Assembly: GCA_021778815.1 (NCBI GenBank)
Contig: JAJYBW010000016.1
Coordinates: forward strand, 1-17,503
Origin: Acidobacteriota bacterium
GTDB taxonomy: Bacteria; Acidobacteriota; Terriglobia; Terriglobales; Acidobacteriaceae
Length of the DNA: 17,503 nucleotides
Reading direction: 5' to 3'
Below the pieces are notes generated by a model, which did not search any database, had not been told where the DNA came from, and saw nothing but the letters and a program-made list of their open reading frames with translations. The position numbers were made by a program, and so were the translations under genes. Shown one piece after another: positions 8,144-15,180 of this stretch (positions are counted from its first letter, which is position 1; each line of letters begins with the position of its first letter).

Positions 8144-8220
8144 TGGTGGAGCTAGTCGGGATCGAACCGACGACCTCGCCATTGCGAACGGCGCGCTCTC
8201 CCAAACTGAGCTATAGCCCC
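8144..8220 (-). tRNA. tRNA-Ala (anticodon CGC)
   Basis: The reverse complement folds as a full cloverleaf. The acceptor stem is GGGGCTA/TAGCTCC, including the G3:U70 wobble that is the alanine identity element. The D-stem is GCTC/GAGC. The anticodon arm is CGCCG-TTCGCAA-TGGCG with anticodon CGC (complement of 8184-8186), reading GCG codons. The T-arm is GTCGG-TTCGATC-CCGAC. A73 and the encoded CCA (8144-8146 on the minus strand) complete it. There are 77 bases in all and no intron. It lies downstream of the serine hydrolase gene on the same strand, 57 bases from its stop. Confidence 0.97.
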
Positions 8221-8238
8221 ACGCGGCCTATCCTCGCT

Positions 8239-8266
8239 AGTGTATCAGCGACGCGCGGATTTCCAA
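8239..8266 (-). promoter_or_regulatory. Candidate promoter of tRNA-Ala
   Basis: On the minus strand, TTGGAA (8261-8266) and TACACT (8239-8244) are 16 bases apart, each matching 4 of 6 consensus bases of the housekeeping sigma factor. Initiation would give a leader of about 10-12 bases before the tRNA 5' end. A run of eight T residues (8265-8272, minus strand) just upstream could help as an AT-rich element. The motif matches are modest; the position is right. Confidence 0.4.
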
Positions 8267-8277
8267 AAAAAACGCGA

Positions 8278-9468
8278 TCATTTTTCTGCGTTGAAGAAGT
8301 GGTCAACCAGATAGTCGCGCAGCTGGAAATCGAAATCGCGAGTGTTCTGCGCGGCGTCCTGCGCGTCCGTGTTGTAGACCACGACATACGCGCTCTTCGA
8401 CGCTGGATCAAGATAAAAATTGCTGCGAAAGCCGTTCTGCCATCCGGATTTTCCTACCAGGCGCAGCCTGCCATCGGTATGGATAAAGAAACTTCCTCCA
8501 ACAGAGTCATGAGCCCCAGCGCGCGAAACAAAATCAGCATCGGGGACCACTGGCACGATAGGCTTCCACATTTCTTCCAGCGAGGATCGCTTGAGGATAG
8601 CGTCGTATTCAGCCTGATGCGCCGGATCACCCAGCAGAAAGTTCAGGTATTTCAACATGTCCGGAATCGGAGCGTTCAGGCCGCCATTCGAGCGCGTAAT
8701 CCCTGTGTCAAAATCGAACGGATCTTCCGTCAGCCTGCCGTTGAGAAGGTCATAGCTGTGGGAGCGATATTGCAGCAACGTGTAGGGGCTGCGATCGAAG
8801 TACGAGTGGTACATTCCCAGCGGCCCCAGGACATTCTTGTCCATGTAGACCTCATATGGGTCGCCGGAAAGTCGCTCAATAATTTCGCCAAGAAAGACGA
8901 CAGCGAGGTTGGAATAGCCAAAGCGGGAACCGGGCGCGAAGTGAATGCTGGTATACGGCAGCATGGCCACGATCTGCGACCACTTTGTGGGCTCAAACGG
9001 CTGCCAGGGTTGGTCCCGCCAGGGCCAGGTGGGATCGCGGAATCCGCTGGAGTGCGACATCGCCTCTCGAATCGTAATGGCGGAGATGGGGCCATATGGG
9101 TCATGCACCACAGACAGTTCTGGGATGTACTTGATCAGCGGATCATCGAGCGAGAGAAGGCCGCGATCGCGCAGCTGCATGATGGCGACTCCGGTGAACG
9201 TTTTCGTAATCGACGCCCAGTGATAGGTCGTATTGTCATCGACGGGTTGCACGGGCGAGAGATTCTGCTTCCCGTAGAGGTCCTGAAACACGATCTGGTT
9301 GTCGTGGAGAAGAACCAGGCTGCTGCCGACGATCCCATTGCGATGGACTCCGGACTCATAGAACGTTTTGAGCTGCGCGATATCCTGCGCGGAAATCGAC
9401 TGCGCCGCCACGGTAGCCGTCGTCATCAGGCACGCAAGAATCGTCAGTAGTAGCTGCTTGCTTCGCAT
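8278..9468 (-). CDS. Secreted serine hydrolase, class C beta-lactamase/esterase fold
   Basis: A 396-residue protein of the beta-lactamase-related serine hydrolase family (penicillin-binding-protein-like, EstB or D-aminopeptidase type). A Sec signal peptide (MRSKQLLLTILACLMTTATVAAQ) starts at ATG 9466-9468, with GGAGG 7 bases upstream. The open frame runs 24 codons further (to 9540), but those would overlap the epimerase gene and precede the signal, so the shorter start is chosen. Active-site motifs: S86-I-T-K89 (SxxK) and Y185-S-N187 (YxN). The third motif, normally HTG or KTG, appears as KSG in VGKSGWQNGF near the C-terminus. The substrate could be an ester, a peptide or a beta-lactam; resistance should not be assumed. 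It begins 19 bases after the epimerase stop and is probably cotranscribed with it. Confidence 0.9.
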   Translation of the reverse strand: MRSKQLLLTILACLMTTATVAAQSISAQDIAQLKTFYESGVHRNGIVGSSLVLLHDNQIVFQDLYGKQNLSPVQPVDDNTTYHWASITKTFTGVAIMQLRDRGLLSLDDPLIKYIPELSVVHDPYGPISAITIREAMSHSSGFRDPTWPWRDQPWQPFEPTKWSQIVAMLPYTSIHFAPGSRFGYSNLAVVFLGEIIERLSGDPYEVYMDKNVLGPLGMYHSYFDRSPYTLLQYRSHSYDLLNGRLTEDPFDFDTGITRSNGGLNAPIPDMLKYLNFLLGDPAHQAEYDAILKRSSLEEMWKPIVPVVPDADFVSRAGAHDSVGGSFFIHTDGRLRLVGKSGWQNGFRSNFYLDPASKSAYVVVYNTDAQDAAQNTRDFDFQLRDYLVDHFFNAEK

Positions 9469-9487
9469 CGGATAGCCTCCGCAATGT

Positions 9488-10555
9488 TTATCTGTACCAC
9501 GCAGCTGTGCGGCGGATGGCATCCACGAGAGAGATTCCATCCGTCAACTTGAGACTTTCTTTGGCCGCCTGCACCGAGGGGACGTAGCGCTGCATCGGCG
9601 CGCCAGGACCGGGAGTGCGCTCGATCCGAATCTCAATCCCGGGACCCAGGGTATCTGCGACCGTTTCGGCAACTTCGCGAATGCTCAAGTCTCTTTCCGA
9701 GCCAACATTGAATGGGCGCGAGGAATCTGCCCGAAATAGGATGGTCCATAACCAAAACGCCAGGTCGGCGGCATACATGTAGGATCGCATGGGTGCTCCG
9801 TCGCCTTGAATCACGATGGGGCCGCCGCGCATGGCATCGCGGATGAAATTTCCGATGGCAAAATGGGCGTTCAACGGAAGATGCGGGCCGACAAATGCGA
9901 AACATCGCGCAATTTTGCATTCCATCTGGGTACGTGCGGCTGAAAGGCTGCAAAGCATCTCTGCGATCCGCTTGCCTTCGCCGTACACAGAGCTCGAGTT
10001 CAGAAGGTCGGGGGCACCGTGATAGCTCTCCGGAATGTGTGTCATGTCCGAAGGTTGACGTCCATACACAGCTCCCGAGCTCGTCAGCAGAAACTTGGAT
10101 GTCCCGTGGGTTTCGGCGAACTCCAGGCATCGCCTTGTGCCCTCAAGGATCGTCGACAGCAGCTCGGTGGAAGGGTCCGTCGACAGCGGATTGGCAGAGC
10201 TGGTACGAACGGATTCCGTGGCCGCATGAATCACAAAAGGGAACTCGCCGTCCGGGAAATCGAAAGTTCGCACATCCCCTTCCAGCAACTCAATCGCAGG
10301 ATTCCGGGCAAGGTGGGGGGTACGCTCACTGAATCTACGCGCGGAACGCGTCAGAACGACTGCCTGCGCTTTCAGATCAAAGGCGTTGTTGGCGGCAATG
10401 AAACTTTCCAGCAGCCAGCACCCGAAGAATCCTGTTCCCCCGGTGATAAAAATTCGACGTCCGCGCAATTCTTCCCACAATGTCTCATTGTTTTCTAGAA
10501 TGTAATTCAGATCAACAGCGGAAACCGGCGGCGCGGCGTGCAAAGGGTTCATCAT
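9488..10555 (-). CDS. NAD-dependent epimerase/dehydratase (extended SDR)
   Basis: A 355-residue extended short-chain dehydrogenase, the type that oxidises, epimerises or dehydrates nucleotide sugars. Numbered from the chosen start, the NAD-binding GGTGFFG is near 39-45, the conserved Ser is in TSSGAVYG near 158-165 and the catalytic YxxxK is YGEGK (191-195). NVGSERDLSI near the C-terminus is typical of sugar epimerases. Start choice: tandem ATGs at 10553-10555 and 10550-10552. The frame extends to an ATG at 10603, but those 16 codons use many A/T third positions (TTA, ACA, CTT), unlike the rest, and have no ribosome site. No good ribosome site precedes the tandem ATGs either, so the start is uncertain. 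It is divergent from the NeuB-type operon and 19 bases upstream of the serine hydrolase. A role in the same surface-sugar pathway is likely by context; the exact nucleotide sugar is unknown. Confidence 0.88.
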   Translation of the reverse strand: MMNPLHAAPPVSAVDLNYILENNETLWEELRGRRIFITGGTGFFGCWLLESFIAANNAFDLKAQAVVLTRSARRFSERTPHLARNPAIELLEGDVRTFDFPDGEFPFVIHAATESVRTSSANPLSTDPSTELLSTILEGTRRCLEFAETHGTSKFLLTSSGAVYGRQPSDMTHIPESYHGAPDLLNSSSVYGEGKRIAEMLCSLSAARTQMECKIARCFAFVGPHLPLNAHFAIGNFIRDAMRGGPIVIQGDGAPMRSYMYAADLAFWLWTILFRADSSRPFNVGSERDLSIREVAETVADTLGPGIEIRIERTPGPGAPMQRYVPSVQAAKESLKLTDGISLVDAIRRTAAWYR

Positions 10556-10634
10556 CGATAAAAGTGTATACTCCGCTGCATCGGGAACAGGGTAGTTTGG
10601 CATCTACGCACAGGATGTTCACGTTATTGATCTG

Positions 10635-10650
10635 TGATGACGTGGCATCA
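10635..10650. promoter_or_regulatory. Candidate operator dyad upstream of the NeuB-type operon
   Basis: TGATG (10635-10639) and CATCA (10646-10650) form a 5-base dyad around ACGTGG, with one further C:G pair inside. It lies 23 bases before the start codon of the NeuB-type gene, in the divergent region shared with the epimerase. A longer-spaced pair, CACGT/ACGTG, overlaps it (10620-10644). No convincing -35/-10 pair was seen. Short arms make chance a real possibility. Confidence 0.22.
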
Positions 10651-10673
10651 ACCAGGAAACGAGGGTTGCAAGC

Positions 10674-11561
10674 ATGACGCAAGAATCCAGCGCGGTAAAA
10701 ATCGGCAAAAAACTCATTGGAGACGGGCAGCCCTGCTACGTCATCGCAGAAGTCGGCATTAATCACAATGGCAATCTTGACATCGCCAAGCGACTGATCA
10801 GCGTCGCCGTAGCGGCTGGATGCGATGCCGTAAAGTTTCAAAAGCGCACCATCGACGTTGTGTACTCCGCGGAAGAACTTGCCCGTCCGCGAGAAAGCCC
10901 ATTTGGCACCACCAATGGAGATTTGAAGGAGGCGCTCGAATTCGACTCGGACGATTTTGAGGAGATCGACGCCTATTGCAAAGCGGTCAATATTCCATGG
11001 TTTGTTTCCTGCTGGGATGAAGGTTCAGTCGACGTGATCGCCAAATTTGACGTGCCATGTTTCAAGATCGCCTCTGCGTCCTTGACTGACGATCACTTGC
11101 TGCGTCACACCCGTTCCAAGGGCAAGCCGATTATTCTCTCGACCGGCATGAGCACCTATCAGGAAATTGATCATGCGATCGATGTGCTTGGCAAAAAGGA
11201 TCTGGTCGTGATGCATAGCTGCAGCACCTATCCCGCGTACTACGAAGAGCTGAATCTGCGCGCGATTCCGACCATGAAAGAACGTTATGGCGTGCCGATC
11301 GGCTACTCCGGCCACGAGACCGGAATTGCTTCCAGCGTTGCGGCGGCGGTTCTCGGCGCGTGTTCGGTGGAGCGTCACGTGACGCTGGATCGGTCGATGT
11401 GGGGCAGCGATCAGGCGGCATCACTGGAGCCGAATGGAATCACCCGGCTGATCCGCGATATTCGGCTGGTGGAGCAATCGATGGGCGACGGCGTGAAGCG
11501 CGTGTATGAGCGTGAAGTGCCAATCATCAAAAAGCTGCGTCGTGTCGGGGCGGGAGTTTGA
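10674..11561 (+). CDS. NeuB-family sugar-acid synthase without SAF domain
   Basis: A 295-residue member of the N-acetylneuraminate synthase family, which condenses phosphoenolpyruvate with an aldose or aldose phosphate to give a 3-deoxy-2-ulosonic acid. Visible blocks: EVGINHNG (26-33), AVKFQ (52-56), KIAS (131-134), LSTGMS (155-160), HSCSTYP (181-187), GYSGHE (210-215) and ERHVTLDR (233-240). H214 and H235 match the two metal-binding His of NeuB. The barrel ends with SDQAASLEP and stops about 40 residues later at VGAGV. The antifreeze-like SAF domain that normally completes NeuB (about 340-350 residues) is absent. GAGGG lies 8 bases before ATG. The stop overlaps the next gene by one base (TGATG). 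Pairing with a KdsC-type phosphatase points to a phosphorylated product, as in the KDN-9-phosphate pathway. Product identity is inferred, not shown. Confidence 0.9.
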   Translation: MTQESSAVKIGKKLIGDGQPCYVIAEVGINHNGNLDIAKRLISVAVAAGCDAVKFQKRTIDVVYSAEELARPRESPFGTTNGDLKEALEFDSDDFEEIDAYCKAVNIPWFVSCWDEGSVDVIAKFDVPCFKIASASLTDDHLLRHTRSKGKPIILSTGMSTYQEIDHAIDVLGKKDLVVMHSCSTYPAYYEELNLRAIPTMKERYGVPIGYSGHETGIASSVAAAVLGACSVERHVTLDRSMWGSDQAASLEPNGITRLIRDIRLVEQSMGDGVKRVYEREVPIIKKLRRVGAGV

Positions 11562-12034
11562 TGAAGGAGATTCGTGCCATTGCTCTCGATGTCGATGGCG
11601 TTTTGACAGATGGCGGTGTCTGGTGGGGTCCGAACGGCGAGGAATGGAAACGCTTTTCCTTCGCCGACATTATGGGCGTGTCGAACGCGCGTAAGGCGGG
11701 CCTCATCGTCACTTTAATTTCCGGCGAGGACAGCCCGCTGGTCGATCGATTTGCCGAGAAGTTCCAAATTACCGATATCACCAAGGGCTGTCGAGACAAG
11801 GCAAGCGCGTTGCGCGCTTTTGCGGAACGGCAGCAGCTTCCGCTGACCGCGATTTGCTTCATGGGAGACGACATCAACGACATTGCCGCGCAAAAAATTG
11901 CCGGTCTATCGGCCGCTCCAGCCAATGCGCATCCAACCGTTCTGGCCACCGCCACGTTTATCGCTAAAAATAACGGCGGCAACGGCGCGGTTCGTGAATT
12001 GATCGATGCCATCCTCGCGGCTCGCATACGCTGA
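11561..12034 (+). CDS. KdsC-type HAD phosphatase (C0, capless)
   Basis: A 157-residue HAD hydrolase of the KDO-8-phosphate phosphatase group, which works as a tetramer on sugar-acid phosphates. Motifs: D10-V-D12-G-V-L-T-D (nucleophile and acid), S54 in TLISGE, K80 and G102-D-D-I-N-D107. The C-terminal GGNGAVRE segment (139-146) is characteristic of KdsC. The length is right for the capless type. The ATG at 11561 overlaps the TGA of the NeuB-type gene by one base, with GGGAG 4 bases upstream. A TTG one codon earlier is unnecessary. Translational coupling implies it dephosphorylates the product of the upstream synthase. No KDO-8-phosphate synthase (kdsA) or cytidylyltransferase is adjacent, so true KDO synthesis is less likely than a nonulosonate-like or other ulosonate product. 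Confidence 0.92.
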   Translation: MKEIRAIALDVDGVLTDGGVWWGPNGEEWKRFSFADIMGVSNARKAGLIVTLISGEDSPLVDRFAEKFQITDITKGCRDKASALRAFAERQQLPLTAICFMGDDINDIAAQKIAGLSAAPANAHPTVLATATFIAKNNGGNGAVRELIDAILAARIR

Positions 12035-12062
12035 GACCTAACCCCCAAGGATCACAAAACAC

Positions 12063-13892
12063 ATGCCAAAGCTTTCTGATTATCTCGTCCAGTTTGTTGC
12101 GGACCAAGGCGTCAAGCACGTTTTTCTGGTGACGGGTGGAGGCGCGATGCACCTGAACGAATCGCTCTCTCGCTGCAAGGGGCTGGAGCCGGTCTGCAAT
12201 TCGCATGAGCAGGCAAGCGCGATTTGCGCCGAGGCGTACGCCAAGGCCACCAACTCGCTTGGAGTTGCGATGGTGACGACGGGTCCGGGCGGTACCAATG
12301 CCGTGACCGGCGTCGCCGGAGCGTGGCTCGATTCCACTCCCGTTCTGTTTATTTCAGGACAGGTCAAGCGGCCGGATCGCATGTTCGATGCGGAAGGGAA
12401 GCCGCTGGGCATGCGTCAGCTCGGCGTACAGGAAGTCGACATTGTTTCGATCGTGCGTCCGATTACGAAATATGCAGTGACTGTACTCGACCCCTACAGC
12501 ATTCGCTATCACTTGGAGAAGGCCGTGTACCTGGCGCGGACCGGCCGTCCTGGCCCGGTGTGGATTGATGTTCCGCTGGATGTGCAGGCGTTTCCGCTGG
12601 ACGACGTGAGCGCGCTCAAGGGCTTCGATCCAGCCGAGGATGCATCTGGCGACGCCGGCGCAACGGCTGACCTGGTTGAGCAGGTGCGGCAGACCATCAC
12701 CGCGCTCAACAAAGCGGAACGTCCGCTGCTGTTTGCCGGAAATGGAATTCGACTGGCCCGCGCGGAAAAGGAATTTCATGAGCTGCGAAAGCTGTTGAAT
12801 ATTCCAATCGCGGCCACTTGGTGCGCTGCCGATCTGGTGCCCAGCGATGAGCCACTCTACGTGGGCCGCCCTGGTTCGGTCGCCGCTCGCGGAGCAAACT
12901 TCGCGTTGCAAAATTGCGACTTCCTTCTCGCCATGGGAGTGCGCCTGGACTTTGCGATTACTGGATATGCGCCGGACAAACTCGCTCGTGAAGCTCACAA
13001 AGTGGTGGTCGATATTGATGCCGCCGAACTTGGCAAACTACATCCCCACATTGAGCAGCCGGTGCACGCCGATGCTCGCGCGTTCCTGACGGAGTTGTTG
13101 CGCCAGCGGGAGGCGATTCGCCCCCGCGATCGCTCCGGCTGGGATGCCAGGTGCGCCAACTGGAAGACTCGCTATCCCGTGGTGACTGAGGAGCATCGTG
13201 ACCCAACCACCCAGGTCAGCATTTATCACTTGGCGGAGGTTATCGGCACTGAGACAGATGCCAAGGATCAACTTGTATCCGGCAGCTCCGGCGCCGGCAT
13301 CGAGATTTTCTTGCTGGCCTGTCCCACGCGCACCGGACAGCGGATCTACCACACTGCCGGACTGGGCAGCATGGGCTTTGGGCTGCCAATGTCGATCGCA
13401 GTTTGCCTTGCGGCCGGCGGTCGGCAGACAATCTGCGTGGATGGAGACGGCGGCTTCCAGTTCAATATTCAGGAGCTGGAAACGGTGGCGCGGCTCAAGC
13501 TTCCGATCAAATTTTTTGTTCTGAATAACGATGGCTACGCGTCGATCCGGGCATCGCAGAAGAATTACTTTGGCCAGGAAAGTATCGGTTGCGACGAGAG
13601 CACCGGGCTTACCGTACCCAATCTGGCCAAGATCGCCTCAGCCTACGGAATCAAGTCCGCGCTGATTGAAGATCAGAAGAGTTTGCGCCGCGATGTGCGT
13701 GCCGTTTTGGACACGCCAGGCCCGGTCTTGTGCGACGTTCATGTCATTCCCGACGAAACCCGTGCTCCGCGGCTGTCTTCTATGCAAAAGCCGGACGGTA
13801 CTTTCGTTTCCCGCCCGCTGGAAGATTTGTGGCCTTTTCTTGACAGGGAGGAGTTCTTATCGAATATGATCGTGGCACCATTACAAGATTAA
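12063..13892 (+). CDS. ThDP-dependent enzyme, acetolactate-synthase-like
   Basis: A 609-residue three-domain thiamine-diphosphate enzyme of the acetolactate synthase/pyruvate decarboxylase superfamily. The N-terminal Pyr domain has VTGGGAMH (23-30), the cofactor-activating E49 in NSHEQ and TTGPGGTN (72-79), then SGQVKR (98-103). The middle domain covers about 190-340 (LFAGNGIRLAR, LLAMGVRLDF). The C-terminal PP domain carries the ThDP/Mg motif GDG (461-463) through NN (488-489), 28 residues, the standard spacing. The enzyme looks intact. Family chemistry is decarboxylation of a 2-keto acid and transfer of the acyl carbanion to an aldehyde or ketone. Context between a sugar-acid phosphatase and a methyltransferase, and the absence of an acetolactate synthase regulatory subunit or ilv genes, argue for sugar rather than branched-chain amino acid synthesis. 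YerE, which builds the branched sugar yersiniose, is a known precedent. AAGGA lies 11 bases before ATG; the gap to the phosphatase is 28 bases. Confidence 0.9.
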   Translation: MPKLSDYLVQFVADQGVKHVFLVTGGGAMHLNESLSRCKGLEPVCNSHEQASAICAEAYAKATNSLGVAMVTTGPGGTNAVTGVAGAWLDSTPVLFISGQVKRPDRMFDAEGKPLGMRQLGVQEVDIVSIVRPITKYAVTVLDPYSIRYHLEKAVYLARTGRPGPVWIDVPLDVQAFPLDDVSALKGFDPAEDASGDAGATADLVEQVRQTITALNKAERPLLFAGNGIRLARAEKEFHELRKLLNIPIAATWCAADLVPSDEPLYVGRPGSVAARGANFALQNCDFLLAMGVRLDFAITGYAPDKLAREAHKVVVDIDAAELGKLHPHIEQPVHADARAFLTELLRQREAIRPRDRSGWDARCANWKTRYPVVTEEHRDPTTQVSIYHLAEVIGTETDAKDQLVSGSSGAGIEIFLLACPTRTGQRIYHTAGLGSMGFGLPMSIAVCLAAGGRQTICVDGDGGFQFNIQELETVARLKLPIKFFVLNNDGYASIRASQKNYFGQESIGCDESTGLTVPNLAKIASAYGIKSALIEDQKSLRRDVRAVLDTPGPVLCDVHVIPDETRAPRLSSMQKPDGTFVSRPLEDLWPFLDREEFLSNMIVAPLQD

Positions 13893-13922
13893 CGAAATAA
13901 CAATACGTTGAAGGGATGGATC

Positions 13923-15158
13923 ATGATCGAGTCCCCTCGGTTCGTTGTTGCACAACCTGCACGCTATTCTGCCGTCAGTCTGGATGATCTTCTGCACGAG
14001 ATCTCGTCTGAATCCGTTGCGCGCGTAAAAGAGCGCGAGAACACCGTCCTCGATCGTCTGCTGGCCGAATGCAATCGTCAATGCGTGATTTTTGGCGCCG
14101 GCACGATGGGTCGGCGTGCGCTTTCAGCCTTGCAAAGCATGGGCATCCATCCGCTGTCGTTTGCCGATAACAACCCAGTTCTGTGGGGGAAATTCGTAGA
14201 CGGCATTCCCATTCTTTCTCCTGAGGACGCGGCAGAGTTGTTCGGTCACGATGCCTTATTCTTCATCGCGATTCGAAATGAAAACCACTGGTTCCGCGAA
14301 ACATTCGACCAGCTGCTGCAGCTTGGGTGTGCGCACATTTCGAGCAGCGAACCGATCGCCTGGCGATTTCCTGACAAGTTTCCACCTTTCCTCCTCTACG
14401 ACCTTCCTCACAACCTGTATGCCCATGCAGAAGATGTCGCGCACGCAGCCAGGCTTTGGACGGACGAGGAATCGATTGCGGAATACGTGGCCCAGATTCA
14501 GCTGCGCGCCTTTGGGGATCCTTCTGGATTGTCAGCACCGGCTTTGTGCGAATCCTACATTCTGCCCGGAGTGTTTCAACTAGGCCCGGACGATGTTTTC
14601 GTTGACTGCGGTGCCTATGACGGCGACACGATACGCGATCTAATCGAAAAGAAAGTTCAATTCGAAAGGATTGAAGCCGTTGAGGCCGACACCCGCTCGT
14701 TTGCCCGGCTGGCCGACTTTGTTTCCACGCTTAAGCCTGAGTTTTCGAATCGTATTCGGCTTCACCAGTGCGCTGTCGGTGCCCACCGCGGCACGGTCCG
14801 CTTTGACGATACGGGAGGCGTGGATTCGAAAGTCTCCGAGGGGGGCAGGATTCTCATCGATATGGTGCCGATCGATGTGATGTTTGCATCGAAGCGCGTC
14901 AGCATGATCAAAATGGACATCGAAGGCGGCGAATGCGATGCTCTGATCGGCGCGCAGCAGGTGATTCAGCGGGATCGGCCGATTCTTGCCATATGTGTCT
15001 ACCACTCGCAGGAAGATATCTGGCGTCTGCCATTATTGATTCGCAAACTTTGCCCCGAGCATCGCATGTATTTGAAGGCGTATCGAGGCGATGGCATCCA
15101 GACGGTGGTATACGCTGTGCCGCCAGAGCGCGTGCTTGGCGGCCGGCGAGATTCCTAA
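13923..15158 (+). CDS. FkbM-family methyltransferase with N-terminal Rossmann-like domain
   Basis: A 411-residue two-domain protein. The N-terminal part (about 50-140) has a nucleotide-binding-like segment, CVIFGAGTMGRRAL (54-67), followed by FADNNPVLWGK and GIPILSP. This resembles the small Rossmann domain seen beside some sugar-modifying enzymes. The C-terminal half (about 205-400) is an FkbM-type S-adenosylmethionine methyltransferase: motif I is DVFVDCGAYDGDT (224-236), an acidic EAVEAD is near 251-256, and the FkbM signature is IKMDIEGGE (329-337). Likely role: O-methylation of a sugar hydroxyl in a surface polysaccharide. AAGGGA 6 bases before the ATG at 13923 settles the start over an upstream in-frame TTG at 13908. 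It is the last gene of the four-gene operon and converges on the phosphoglycolate-phosphatase-like gene, with 22 bases between the stops. Confidence 0.88.
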   Translation: MIESPRFVVAQPARYSAVSLDDLLHEISSESVARVKERENTVLDRLLAECNRQCVIFGAGTMGRRALSALQSMGIHPLSFADNNPVLWGKFVDGIPILSPEDAAELFGHDALFFIAIRNENHWFRETFDQLLQLGCAHISSSEPIAWRFPDKFPPFLLYDLPHNLYAHAEDVAHAARLWTDEESIAEYVAQIQLRAFGDPSGLSAPALCESYILPGVFQLGPDDVFVDCGAYDGDTIRDLIEKKVQFERIEAVEADTRSFARLADFVSTLKPEFSNRIRLHQCAVGAHRGTVRFDDTGGVDSKVSEGGRILIDMVPIDVMFASKRVSMIKMDIEGGECDALIGAQQVIQRDRPILAICVYHSQEDIWRLPLLIRKLCPEHRMYLKAYRGDGIQTVVYAVPPERVLGGRRDS

Positions 15159-15180
15159 GCGGCGCTTGAAGAGGGGGAAC

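Noticed and set aside
8131..9450. Plus-strand open frame of 439 codons
   Set aside because: It runs through the tRNA-Ala and antisense to the serine hydrolase, which has a signal peptide, ribosome site and all active-site motifs. The plus-strand translation shows no recognisable domain.
8278..9468. Antibiotic-resistance beta-lactamase
   Set aside because: The fold and SxxK/YxN are shared with many esterases and peptidases, and the third motif and sequence do not point to a known AmpC enzyme.
10674..12034. Complete sialic acid or KDO pathway
   Set aside because: No epimerase of the NeuC type, no KdsA/KdsD and no cytidylyltransferase is in the window; only synthase- and phosphatase-like genes are present.
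12354..12998. Minus-strand open frame of 214 codons
   Set aside because: It is antisense to the intact ThDP enzyme and has no recognisable motif or ribosome site of note.
15159..15180. AAGCG-G-CGCTT palindrome as a terminator between convergent genes
   Set aside because: The loop would be one base and no T run follows on either strand, so it cannot form a normal intrinsic terminator.
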